Shown piece after piece: positions 37,068 to 48,700 of a DNA stretch of 50,324 nt. Each line of letters opens with the position of its first letter. The first letter of the stretch is position 1. A model generated the notes under the pieces. That model searched no databases. It was not told the DNA's origin and saw nothing but the letters and a program-made list of their open reading frames with translations. The stretch is taken from positions 1-50,324 of the forward strand of contig CACXWH010000028.1 in NCBI GenBank assembly GCA_902771225.1. Direction: 5' to 3'. Position numbers and translations under genes: made by a program. This DNA comes from an uncultured Methanobrevibacter sp. (GTDB lineage Archaea > Methanobacteriota > Methanobacteria > Methanobacteriales > Methanobacteriaceae).

Positions 37068-38312
37068 ATGTCAGAAGTCTCATCAAAAGAATTATATGAA
37101 TTTAAAAAAACTTTAAAAGAATTATCACAAAAAAGGGGCAGAGGTACAGAACTTGTTTCAGTTTATATTCCTCCAGACAAACAATTGAGTGATGTCGGTA
37201 AACATATGAGGGATGAACTTGGACAGAGTGCTAACATTAAGAGTAAACAAACCAAGAAAAATGTTCAGTCAGCTATTGAAGTTATTCTGCAAAGTATACG
37301 TTTATATAAACAACCTCCAGAAAATGGTTTGGTTTTATTTGTCGGTATGATTCCTAAAGGAGGTCCAGGTACTGAAAAAATGGAAAAATATATTTTAGAG
37401 CCTCCTGAACCGATTGTAACTTATTGGTATAAATGTAACAATGAATTCTTCTTAGAACCTCTTGAATACATGATTGAAGAAAGAGATACTTATGGACTGG
37501 CTGTAGTTGACAGAAAAGAAGCTACTATTGCTACTTTGAAAGGTAAAAAAATAAATATTGTATCTCATTTGACCAGTGGTGTTCCAGGTAAACATAAAGC
37601 CGGTGGTCAGTCACAAAGAAGGTTTGATCGTGTAATTGAGGATGAAGCTCGTGAATTCTTAAAGCGTATTGCTAAACGTATCAATGACGAGTTTCTACCA
37701 TTAAAAGATGATTTAAAAGCTGTTGTTATTGGAGGGCCAGGTTTTACAAAAAACGATTTGGTTGATGCGGATTATATCCAGTATGAAATCAAAGATAAGA
37801 TTATTGCTACTGTTGACACTTCTTATACTGGCGAATTCGGTATTCGTGAAGTCATTAATAAATCCACGGATCTTTTAAATGAATTGGATGTTATTCATGA
37901 AAAAGAAATTATTCAAAAGTTTTTAGGTGAACTTAGAAAAGATAATGGTTTATATTCCTATGGTGAAGAGGAAGTTAGGAATAATTTAATCATTGGTGCT
38001 GTTGATACTTTACTTTTATCTGAGGATTTATCTTCAATGCGTAAAACTTTCAAATGTGGCAGTTGTGGTTATGAAACTGGTATCACTGTTAAAGATCAAT
38101 CTGAAGCAGATGCTATAGAAGAACGCTGTCCTGAATGTAATGAAATGCTTAAAGAAGAATCTTCTGAGCTTTTGGTGGATGATTTTGTTGATATGGCTGA
38201 AGAAATGAATTCTAATGTTGAGTTTATTTCAACAGAAACTGAAGAAGGGATGCAACTTTATCGTGCATTTGGTGGTATTGGAGCTATTTTAAGATATTAT
38301 GTTGGACACTAG
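37068..38312 (+). CDS. prf1: Peptide chain release factor aRF1
   Basis: The 414-residue protein has [16 protein letters not shown] with the stop-codon-reading NIKS at 56-59, the catalytic GGQ at 179-181 in AGGQSQRRF, and a C-terminal domain with zinc-type cysteines (CGSCGYETG and CPECNEML). It recognises all three stop codons and triggers peptide release. GGTGA precedes the ATG. Length is normal. Confidence 0.95.
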   Translation: MSEVSSKELYEFKKTLKELSQKRGRGTELVSVYIPPDKQLSDVGKHMRDELGQSANIKSKQTKKNVQSAIEVILQSIRLYKQPPENGLVLFVGMIPKGGPGTEKMEKYILEPPEPIVTYWYKCNNEFFLEPLEYMIEERDTYGLAVVDRKEATIATLKGKKINIVSHLTSGVPGKHKAGGQSQRRFDRVIEDEAREFLKRIAKRINDEFLPLKDDLKAVVIGGPGFTKNDLVDADYIQYEIKDKIIATVDTSYTGEFGIREVINKSTDLLNELDVIHEKEIIQKFLGELRKDNGLYSYGEEEVRNNLIIGAVDTLLLSEDLSSMRKTFKCGSCGYETGITVKDQSEADAIEERCPECNEMLKEESSELLVDDFVDMAEEMNSNVEFISTETEEGMQLYRAFGGIGAILRYYVGH

Positions 38313-38601
38313 GGATTTAAATTAAATTCTTTATTTTTTCCAACAATTTGCTTTAGATAAAGTTTTAGTTTTTCAGCTATTTTTCTTATTTATTTTTTTT
38401 AGTTTATTTCTTTTGCAATTGATTTTAATTTGGATGAATTATTTAAATATAACCTTTACAAAAGAATAATTCGGTGGAAAAAAGAAAATATTAATCGAAT
38501 GATATTTTTTATTGCATATGTAGGATAAAACAGAAAGATTCCACTTGAAAGTAAGTTTTTTTCAAAAAAATTTAATAATGTTCATTGATATAATATAGTG
38601 C
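38313..38601. other. Intergenic region
   Basis: AT-rich spacer between aRF1 and the transporter. T-rich runs at 38329-38340 and 38386-38400 could end the aRF1 transcript. TTGATATAATATAG near 38585-38598 could be the transporter's TATA box, too close to the ATG for a normal leader. I see no gene. Confidence 0.4.
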
Positions 38602-40089
38602 ATGGGTAAAGAAAGAAAAAACATGAAAGGAACCTATTTTATTTCATCAATTTCCTTAACATCATATTCTGTAGAGTACGGAATTTCGTCCATTTTTACT
38701 TTATTCATGCTTTTTTTCATGAATTTCTCAATACCATTGACATCTACTGTTTATTCATACTATTATGGCTTTGCATATCTGTTACCTATCTTGATTGGAT
38801 ATATTTCAGATAAATATGTAGATGAATCCACTGCACTGACTATAGGGTATGTCTCAATGATTATAAGTCAAATACTGTTATGTGTAACGACTTTACTACA
38901 TCAAAATGGGGGTATTGAGCTTGATTCAATAGTCTTTAACATGCAAAGTATTGTTCTTTTCATAGGATTATTCTTCCTGGCTTTGGGAACGAGCTTTACA
39001 AATATTTCATTTTCACATATAATAAATTCAATCAATAATGACCATGATTCACGATTTGTAGGATTCTCAATTTATTATCCGTTTATAAATCTGGGGATAT
39101 TGATTGGAGTATGCATAATGAGCGTAATAATTGGTGAAGAAAATTACGGTTTGTATTCATTGGCTTTTGCAATATTTGCATTAATATTAATCATTGGTTT
39201 TGTTTGCTTTAAATTATTTAAAGGCAAATATTTAGTTGATAATTACGGTAACCCAATGGAAGAGGACCATTCTAAAGGTTCCATTAGGGATTTGGCTAAT
39301 AAAATTCTCAACGCTTTATCATATAAAAGCATATCTAAAATTAAAAATTTAAATTTAATTAAAAGAATTGATAGTTTTAAAAATTCTTTAAATTCTCATG
39401 AAAAAGACAGATTATTTGTATTTTTTATTTTTTTGTTAATTATTATTGTATATAGGACTGTATTTGCACAAACCAACTTATCTATGGTATTTTTTATAGA
39501 TTCATTTGTTCAAAGGGATTTTGGTTCTTTTGTCATACCTGTGCAATTATACTTCATCCTTAACCCTCTTTTTATTTTGATTTTAGGACCTATATTTTTA
39601 AAAATTAATAATAAGTTAACTGAAATGGGAAAAAATTTTCATTCAATAACTATGTTAATAATATCTTTATTAATTATGGGATTCTGTTATATGATTCTAT
39701 GTGTTTTAGGTTTTTATATTGATATTGGTACATTAGATAAGGTTAATTTGCTTTGGATCATATTATTTGATTTTCTTCTGGCTATATCTGAATTACATTT
39801 CTCAATTCCTGCTTATTCAATGGTTGGTAAATTAAATCCCGAAAAATATTATGCTTTGTTTTTTGGAATATTCACAGCAACACGCTCTATTGCAATGTTT
39901 ATTGCTGGAATGATATCTTCATACTTCCCAGAAAACCCTCCTATTTTCATTTATAACATACCATTCAATGGATTGATGAATTTCTTTTTCATATTTGTAA
40001 TTATGAGCATTATTGCAGCGATGGTTCTAATCATTTTCAAAAAAAATCTGACAGCAAAACTACATGTGGAGGATTTGAATCAATCATGA
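38602..40089 (+). CDS. POT/PTR2-family MFS transporter
   Basis: The 495-residue protein has about 12-14 membrane helices. It has POT-type features: LLPILIGYISDKYVDESTAL after helix 2, a long extracellular loop, and GFSIYYPFINLGILIGV, matching the family's FYxxINxG segment. A hydrophilic loop of about 70 residues (near 210-275) splits the two halves. POT proteins move di- and tripeptides or peptide-like molecules with protons. It converges on the NRPS 100 bp away, so moving the NRPS product is a reasonable guess, but orientation gives no co-transcription. ATG 38602; ATG 38623 (MKGTYF) is an alternative. Confidence 0.75.
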   Translation: MGKERKNMKGTYFISSISLTSYSVEYGISSIFTLFMLFFMNFSIPLTSTVYSYYYGFAYLLPILIGYISDKYVDESTALTIGYVSMIISQILLCVTTLLHQNGGIELDSIVFNMQSIVLFIGLFFLALGTSFTNISFSHIINSINNDHDSRFVGFSIYYPFINLGILIGVCIMSVIIGEENYGLYSLAFAIFALILIIGFVCFKLFKGKYLVDNYGNPMEEDHSKGSIRDLANKILNALSYKSISKIKNLNLIKRIDSFKNSLNSHEKDRLFVFFIFLLIIIVYRTVFAQTNLSMVFFIDSFVQRDFGSFVIPVQLYFILNPLFILILGPIFLKINNKLTEMGKNFHSITMLIISLLIMGFCYMILCVLGFYIDIGTLDKVNLLWIILFDFLLAISELHFSIPAYSMVGKLNPEKYYALFFGIFTATRSIAMFIAGMISSYFPENPPIFIYNIPFNGLMNFFFIFVIMSIIAAMVLIIFKKNLTAKLHVEDLNQS

Positions 40090-40142
40090 CTTGATAAGTC
40101 GAAGACCATATAGAAAATGGGAGTTAAAAGTAAAATATCAGA

Positions 40143-40160
40143 GGGCTGTTCAAAAACACA
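40143..40160. other. Possible insertion-sequence end
   Basis: GGGCTGTTCAAAAACAC resembles the outer ends of several insertion sequences and lies just beyond the NRPS stop. No partner inverted repeat or transposase is found beside it, so it would be a solo end. Confidence 0.2.
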
Positions 40161-40188
40161 AATCCTTAGATGAAGGTTTTTGGCGAAG

Positions 40189-42708
40189 TTAACTAATATC
40201 AAGATTTCCTAATTTCGTTTTATTTAAAATTTGAGTTAAAATTTGGGCATATAACTTAACAAAACGGATGACAGTATCGCTGGAAAACCTATCTGTATGG
40301 TTTACTTGAATGACATATCCATCATCCAAGTCATTGATTACACAGAAAAATTCTGAAAATGCATCTTTAGAAGTTTTTTTAACAACTATGGTGTTTTTGA
40401 TATTAGATACATCATTCAAGTCAAAATTATACTCAAACAAAACCACATTATCTAAATTAAATTCTTTTTCAAGCAAACGGTATGGATAGATATTATTGCT
40501 CATTGAACTTAATGCTAAATCAGAAAAATAATCCAAATAATCCTTAATATTATCATATCTGCAGTTTACTAAAATTGGGGTTGTGCGGGCGTACATTCCC
40601 AAAGACTCTTGATTATATCTTTCATGACGTCCATGCTCTACAAAATTATAGTAAACCTCATCACTTCCAATGAAACGAGAGTAAGTATATGCAAATACGG
40701 CATTTAATAAAATACCAACAGTTATATTGTTATTTTGAGCAAATTCTTCTACAACATTAGAAACTCCATGAATTGGAAGTGAAACAAAGCCTCGAGAACC
40801 GTTTAAATCTTTCTGTATTGTATTTATCTCTTCAAGATAGGCAAAGTTTTTAGTGTAAAATTCATGTGCGGTTTCATAGGATGGTTCAAATTTGGATTCA
40901 AAAGAGTCACGACTCGCATAAATAAAACCTAAATCCAAAGTATCATCTAAATTACCCTCCAAAGCGGCAGTTAAATCATTTTTGATTATATTAAAACCAA
41001 ATGCATCATTAATTATGTGATGAATATCATAGAATATTAATGGGGCATCTTCTTTATCTATGATGAAAAAACGGGCCAAATATTTTTCTAAATCGAACGG
41101 TTTTAAAAGGTGGGAATAATCTGCAGTATTCAGTATTTCGATTAAAGGATAGCTATCACAAATTAAAAGAGGTATGCTTTCACTATCTATGATATGTCCT
41201 TTTAAAATCGGATGTTTATTGATGAAAGTATGGATTGCACCTTTAATTTCATCAATTGTTTTGTTTAATGGGCATGGAACAGTTTCCCATGTAGAATATG
41301 CATTGCCCATATCATGATTCTTTTCATTGCAGTAGACTTCTAATTGGGGTTCTGATAATGCACAGATAATATTTTCATCCTCAAAAGTATAATCGCTGAT
41401 GAATCTCAATTCAAACTTGATATTTTCCATAAATTCGCTAAATTTATCACCAATATAAGTATTTTCCGGAAAATCTCCACTTACATGATAATTATTGTCT
41501 ATGCGATTAATATTGAAATCAACACCATAAACTTCCATATTCCGTTCGTCAACTTGGGATGCTTCATAGTTAATGGATTTCAATAGATTATTTTTAAATA
41601 CGAATTCTGTACTTAAAAAATTGAAGGTGACTGGGCAGTGTTTATATTCCAATTCATCAGCAATGTAGATTAATGAAGCATAATTCAAACCTAAATTCTT
41701 TATTTTTCTAAATGCGGTTTTAATTTTATATACATCCATTACAAGGGATATATTGTCTGAATTACCACAAATATCGACGGGCACAGGATATATGCTGGTA
41801 AACCAGCCTACAGTTCTATAAAGATTTGCAATAATTTCATCACGACCGTAGGATTCACGATTAAATATGATATCTCTTCTGTATGTTGTTTTGTATGCCC
41901 TTGCAATTGCCAAAGCCCAATATTCCTCTTCAGACAACATCAATAGATTATCAGCATTATATTTCATATCAACTTTAAAATGGAATCTTTTTGCGGTTCC
42001 TTTAATTTCTGAATCATCTAATAAATCATTAACTCCAATCCAATGTTCCTTTTCCTTTTGTGAAATATTGCTAACCAGTTGTTTTACCTCTCCAATCCAA
42101 TTCTTATATGAATAAGACTTATTAAGAGGGATTCCTTTATGATAGATATTATCTAAATTATTTTGCATTGACAAATCGATATTATCTAAATTATTTTGCA
42201 TTGACAAATCGCTATTGCTTTTAATATCTTCATAGGTAATTTCTTGTGTATTTTCAATGTTTTGAGCAATCATATATGGGGTTTTGTAATTTAATATATC
42301 TCTTGCCGGACAAGAAATGCCTTTTTTGTTGAGCAATGAAATAACACGAATTGCTGCAATCGAATCTCCACCCAACCTAATGAAGTCATCATTTAATCCA
42401 ATTCCTCTTTGATTAAATACTACTTCAAATGCTTCCACAATTATCCTTTCTATCACAGTTGTAGGCTCAACATAATCATTATCCGGATATTTTGATGAAT
42501 CATCATATGGTGAATCCAAAATATCGCAGGAATCTGGAGAATGCCATTTTTGATTCATATCTTTGAAACTGCAATAATCAATATCGGATAACCTCCCCTT
42601 ATCCAACATTTGAGTTAATACCTCCGCATATGCATGGGCAAAATCGATTGCACAATCACTGGAGATTTTATCTGAATGGGTTATTGATACAACATTCATT
42701 AACAACAC
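40189..42708 (-). CDS. NRPS, C-terminal part (frameshifted continuation)
   Basis: The 839-residue frame is not a normal protein start: its first residues NVVSITHSDKISSD continue the condensation domain that ends abruptly in the upstream frame. Order: end of a condensation-type domain (1-45), linker with no adenylation domain, carrier domain with LGGDSI (S116), 11-residue tandem repeat (167-188), the C-terminal half of an epimerisation domain (about 195-440, RTVGWFTSIYPV at 298-309), and a second condensation-type domain (about 446-839, HHIINDA at 563). It ends at the linker NKTKLGNLDIS with no thioesterase or reductase. Start options are GTG 42708 or ATG 42699, both inside the overlap. It is best regarded as one gene with 42668-49582. 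Confidence 0.85.
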   Translation of the reverse strand: MLLMNVVSITHSDKISSDCAIDFAHAYAEVLTQMLDKGRLSDIDYCSFKDMNQKWHSPDSCDILDSPYDDSSKYPDNDYVEPTTVIERIIVEAFEVVFNQRGIGLNDDFIRLGGDSIAAIRVISLLNKKGISCPARDILNYKTPYMIAQNIENTQEITYEDIKSNSDLSMQNNLDNIDLSMQNNLDNIYHKGIPLNKSYSYKNWIGEVKQLVSNISQKEKEHWIGVNDLLDDSEIKGTAKRFHFKVDMKYNADNLLMLSEEEYWALAIARAYKTTYRRDIIFNRESYGRDEIIANLYRTVGWFTSIYPVPVDICGNSDNISLVMDVYKIKTAFRKIKNLGLNYASLIYIADELEYKHCPVTFNFLSTEFVFKNNLLKSINYEASQVDERNMEVYGVDFNINRIDNNYHVSGDFPENTYIGDKFSEFMENIKFELRFISDYTFEDENIICALSEPQLEVYCNEKNHDMGNAYSTWETVPCPLNKTIDEIKGAIHTFINKHPILKGHIIDSESIPLLICDSYPLIEILNTADYSHLLKPFDLEKYLARFFIIDKEDAPLIFYDIHHIINDAFGFNIIKNDLTAALEGNLDDTLDLGFIYASRDSFESKFEPSYETAHEFYTKNFAYLEEINTIQKDLNGSRGFVSLPIHGVSNVVEEFAQNNNITVGILLNAVFAYTYSRFIGSDEVYYNFVEHGRHERYNQESLGMYARTTPILVNCRYDNIKDYLDYFSDLALSSMSNNIYPYRLLEKEFNLDNVVLFEYNFDLNDVSNIKNTIVVKKTSKDAFSEFFCVINDLDDGYVIQVNHTDRFSSDTVIRFVKLYAQILTQILNKTKLGNLDIS
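42145..42210. repeat. Two tandem 33-bp repeats inside the NRPS
   Basis: The unit encodes DLSMQNNLDNI twice, in frame. The copies are near identical in DNA, implying recent expansion. They sit exactly where an epimerisation N-half is missing. Confidence 0.85.
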
Positions 42709-45700
42709 ACAACAAATCGGAGATTGGATTAATAATGTTTTTACGCACTACAAGTCCGTTTTTTAAATCAGAAACATCATTTAAATCAAAGTTATACTCA
42801 AATATCACATCATTATTTAAATTGAATTCAGAAGCAAGCAGCCTAAATGGATACACATCATTTGACATGGAACCTAATGCCAAATCTGAGAAATAAATTA
42901 AATACTCATTAACAGAATCACCTGTACAATCCACCAAAATCGGGACCGTTCGGGTAAACATTCCCACAGCGGTTTTAGCATATTCCTCATGGCGGCCATG
43001 TTCAGTAAAATTAAAATAAACTTTTTTACTATCTGTAAAACGAGAATATGTGTAGGCAAAAGCAGCATTTAAGAAATTACCTGAAGTAATTCCATTCTTA
43101 CTCGTAAATTCTTCAACACGACTTTTAATGCCTGGAATAGGAAGTGAAACAAAACCTTGAGAACCCTTACAATCAGTTATTGATGTGTTGGCAGTATCAA
43201 TATCAGCTAAGCATTTAGTATAAAATTCATGTGCGGACTCATAATCTGGTTCAAATTGGGATTTAAAGGAATCATAACTAGCATTAACAAAACCTAAATC
43301 AATGGAATCATCTAAATTACCTTTTAAGGCAGAAATCAGATCCTTTTTAATGAATGTGCTGCTGCCGGCATCGTTAATGAGATGATGTGCCTCAAAGAAC
43401 ATTGATTTTTTTTCATCATCTTCAATTATATAGAAACGTGAAAGTGATTCTTTCATATTAAACACTTTCAAAAGAGTTGATAGGTCATTATTGGAGGTAA
43501 TACTAATATCTGGAGACACATCACAGATTAGGAGTGGTAAAATCTCATTGTCAATGATTCTTGCCTTTAGGATGGGGTGCTTATCAATTACAGAGGATAT
43601 TGCCATTGCTATTTCATCACTTGATTTATCCTCACTACAATCAATTAGCCCATATGTTAAATAAGCAGTATTTTTATTGTTGACTTTTTCATCCAAATAG
43701 ATGCCCAATTGAGATTCGGATAAAGTGCAAACTATAGTTGAATCATCTAAACTCTGTTTCTTATTTAAAATCTCTCTCGCAATCCTTTTAATATTGTCAA
43801 TCCATGATTCATATGAACAAGATTTATTAAGATAAATTTCACCACCTGAGACAAGATAATTGTAAATATATGTCAAATCATCCAATATTATACTCCAACT
43901 CACACCATCAACAATCAAATGATGGATGACGAAAATAAGATAGCATTTATTATCCTTGCGAACTAGACTAACGTCAATCAGCTTATTGAAAATGTCAAGT
44001 GAATTGGTTGCATTCTTAATGATTTGTGCAATACTGCTGTTAAATTCGCCATTTATCTTAAATTCATTAATTTCACAAATTCTCGTATTTAATGGCAATA
44101 TCTCCTGAACGTATTTATCCTCTTTAACATGGAATTTGGCTCTCAACATGTCATGGAGATTTGTTAATTCATCCAATGCCTTCTGCAAGAGGTGAATATC
44201 CAAATCAATTGCAGATTCTAAAATGAACTCCTGTGTGTAATCATGTCTATTTACCTGATCAAAAAAATAATTTTGAATTGGGTGCAAATCAAATATGCCT
44301 TCCACAGTTTCATAATCCACTTCAGCTTCGTCCATAACATTTTGAGCAATCATATATGGAGTTTTATAGTTTAAGATGTCTCTCGGATTACAGAGGATGC
44401 CTTCATTTTGAAGCAGAGAAACAATACGGATTGCCTTAATAGAGTCTCCTCCTAAACGATAAAAGTTATCATTTATTCCAACAGGTTTAACGTCCAGGAC
44501 ACTTTCCCAGATTTTGACAATGGCACTTTCAATGTCATTGGCCGGTGCAGTATATTTATGTTTGGTTGGTTTGGGCTGAGGTAATTTTTTAGTATCGATT
44601 TTTCCACTGCTGTTTAATGGAATGGATTCTATCTGCATTATCGAAACCGGAACCATAAATGGAAGAAGCACATTTTCCAAATCATTCAGTAATTTGTCTG
44701 TATCAATAACCTTATCGCCGACAACATAGGAATATAACTGTGTTTTTCTGGAATTCGGCACTGTAATGGACTGAATAACAAATTCATTTTTTTCAATCTG
44801 TTTGTTAATTTCCTCAATTTCAATCCTTTGGCCATTTATTTTGATTTGCGAATCTTTTCTACCAATATAGTTAATTTCACCTTCCATATCAAGATATGCC
44901 AAATCTCCAGTACAATACAATATGTCGTCATCAAAGGGATTTGCAAGGAAATGGCGATTTGTTTCAACAATTTTATTTAAATAACCATCCGCCACCTGTT
45001 TTCCACCAATACATAACTCTCCGGGAATACCCATTGGACACAATTGCTTTTCATTATTTAAAATATAGATATGGGTGTTGATGTTAGCTTTTCCTATAGT
45101 GATTTTGTCAGAAGTGATTTTTTTGATGCTTGCAAATATGGTTGCTTCACAAGGCCCATATGCATTAAAAATAACGGGATTGTAGTTTTTGCGAATTTCA
45201 TCTACTAAATTTTTGTTTAAGGCTTCACCCGCAAGTATTAACAGCCCAACATTTTTCATTACATTTTCAAAGTTTGGAAGGGTGAAAAACAATTTCATTT
45301 TTGCCGGAACGGTATTGATCATTGATTGTCGATTTAAAATATCTTCAGGAATCTGTGTAAAATCATAATTCTCATCTATTACATGCAATTGTATGCCATT
45401 TAATATGGAAAAGATGATTTCAAATAATGATGTATCAAATCCGATGTTGGTCGTATGGTAAAAGACCTTGGTGTTTTTATCATAAAATTGATCATCCGCG
45501 CTGATTAAGAAGTTTATGATATTTTCGTGGGTAACTTGAACACCTTTTGGAACTCCCGTAGTGCCTGAAGTATGGAGTATGCATAATTTGTCTTGGCAAG
45601 ATAATTCTAATTCACCATAATCATAACCATATAATGATTCCCGAGTCAAATCAACAATATCAACATCATCCATAGTTAAATCTATATTTGTCAATACTAA

Positions 45701-48700
45701 TTTAGCATCAACCTCATCGATTATATGTTTTATCCTTTTTTGGGGAGCCATTGGATTGATTGGAACATAAACTGCATTTAATTTTAAAATACTATAGAAA
45801 CCCAAAACAGATTCAATACTGCGATTGGCAATTAAAACAACAGTATCCTGTTTTTTAACATCGAAATTATCTTTTAAATAATTTGCTAAGCTATTAGTTT
45901 TCAAATTGAAATCATTATAGTTTAAAAAAGATTTACAATCGGACAATATAACCTGTGCAGGATGTTTTTTTATTTGTCTTTTTAATCTGGTCAGTATGGA
46001 ATCGGACTTTATACTCTTGTTAATGCCTGACATTTCCAGTATCATTTCTTCTTGCGAATGTGATAAAACATTTATGTCCTCTATTTTTTTATCCATATTC
46101 TGATTAATATCCTCGATAAGATTAGCATAATTGTCAATTAATGCATTGATTTTTTCAAACGTATATAAATCAGTATTGTAATCAAATTCAATAGTTAATT
46201 TGGATAAACTATTTTTTAATGAGCAGGTCAAATCAAATTTTGATTCATCCCAATCTAAATCATTTTCAAAGCTATCAGCAGTATTTTGTATGAATACTAT
46301 GTTAAATAAGGGATTATATGAATTATTCGTAGGTATCTTGTGGTCTTCAATTATCTGCTCGATAGAATAATCCTGATTAGAAAATAAATTTGCCAATTCC
46401 TCTTCAGTTTTAATTAATGTTTCCCTTAATGTATCTGTGGGGGATATGGATTGGATGAACGGCAATGTATTCACGAACATTCCCAATGTTTTTTCAAGAT
46501 TGGGGTGTGTTCTTCCGCTTGTTACTGTCCCGATTTGAATATTATTTTCATTAGTGTATTTATGAAGCAAAATCATAAATTGTGAAAGCAATAACTTGTA
46601 GATGGTCGTATTATTTTTTTTAGCCAGTTTTCCAATAGTTTCTATATCCAAGCTGCGAGAGATTTTATTTCCGTTAAACGTTTGAACCATTGGTCTTTTG
46701 AAATCGACAAACACTTCACTTCCCGAATCCGAAATGTCTTTATTTTTCCAGTAATCTGTTTCTTTAGCCCGTTGCTTTTGAACCCAAAATGTATAGTCTT
46801 TATATTTAATTTTACTTGTAGAAATTGGTTTACCATAATATGCATCTTTGATTTTATCGTACAATAGGTCATTGGTGATTTGGTCACCGATTATGTGGTG
46901 CATATCTCTAAAGACATATGTTTCCTCTTTAAATTTAATCACCTTTATTCTAAGCAGAGGTTCATTTTCCAGATTAAATGGACGAATATTTTGATGGAAT
47001 ATCATGTCAATATTATCTTCACCATCCAGTTCAATGAAATCCACATGAATAGGTCTATTTTTATGGATTTCCTGTATATATTCGCCGTTTTCTATATTGA
47101 ATGAAGTTCTCAATATCTCTTCCGCATCAATTATTTTGTTGATTGCATTTTCGAGTCTTTCAATGTCAATGGATTTTTTGAATTTTCTTACCTTTGCCAG
47201 ATTATAATTGGTCAGGGTGGGGTTTTGACGATAAAGAACATACAGCCTCTTTTGTTGAGATGACATGGGATATTTATTTGAACTTACTGGTTTGATTATC
47301 TCAATTTCATGTATTGATTCATTATTTTCAATTATTTTTGATATTTCCCTTATTGAAGGATTATTCATCAAATCTGTGTGTTTTAAAGTTATATTAAATT
47401 CATGATATATGTGCGAATTCAATTGCATTAATGTCAGGGATGTGAAACCCAAATTGAACAAATTGTCTGTTACTCCAAATTCATCGTTATTTAACATTTT
47501 TTTACAAAAATCAAGAATTTTCCTTTCAATGTTATTCTTGGCAGGGACTTTTTCAATATTTGCTTTAGGTTTAGGCAATCTTTTTCTATCAGTTTTACCG
47601 TTTGGAGTTTCTGGAATTTCATCCAATTGAATGAAAAACGTTGGAATCATATATGGTGAAAGGATACCTTTCAAGTATTCCTTTAAATTTGATGTGTTAA
47701 TAATGCTTTTGGAAGTGAAATATGCACATAAATGCATTTCCTGATTCAGTTCATGAGCAATAACGACAGTCTTGTTGATATTTGGATATTTAAGAATTGT
47801 CTGTTCTATTTCCTCAGGATCAACCCTTTGACCTCTTAATTTAATTTGATTGTCTATTCTCCCCTTAATAATTATCTCATTTGAAGGAAGCTGAATTGCA
47901 TAATCTCCTGATTTATAATAAGCGATATCATTGATTGAAAGGAATGCTTCTCTTGTTTTATCTTTCATATTATAATAACCCTTACTAACACCAACTCCGC
48001 CAATATATAATTCTCCAATAACTCCATAGGGTAATAGTTTACCATCAATGTCTCGAACATCTGTGATGTAATTCAAAAGAGGCTTTCCATTAGTGATAAA
48101 GTCAGGATTTTCAATTTTTTTAGAATTTGATGTCAAACTGGTCTCCAAAGGCCCATAACCATTATAAATATCAATATCGGCATATTTCTTGATGGATTCA
48201 AAAATGTTTTTAGTAAACTGTTCGCCACCTGCACCTATTCCCTTAAATATGCTGATTACATTAGCAAATTCAGGAACCTGCAGGTAAGACAATAATCTGG
48301 AAGGGGTTAAATTAACAAATTCGGGTTTTGCTTTTTCAATCAAATGTGACAGTAGGATGATATCTTTAATTTCATTATCATTTGCAAAAATCAATTCTTT
48401 TCCATTGGTTAAACTAACCAGAATATCCTCTTCTGAAATGTCAAAAGCTATTGAGGAGATAGACAATAATTTTTTATAGTTATTTTTTATATGAACAGAA
48501 ATAAGATTAGATATTCCGCAATGGGTTAGAACAACACCTTTTGGTTTTCCTGTTGAACCTGAAGTGTAAAGAATGAAAATAGGATCATCCGCTTTTAATG
48601 AAACAATAGGAAAACTTTTATTTCCTTCATTAATTAAATCTTGGGGATTTATGGAATTTTCCAGAGATTCATATGTAATAATATATTTTGAATCACTGTT

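Noticed and set aside
42130-42230. 33-bp repeats as a CRISPR or recombination site
   Set aside because: There are only two contiguous copies without spacers, and they are in frame within a coding sequence.
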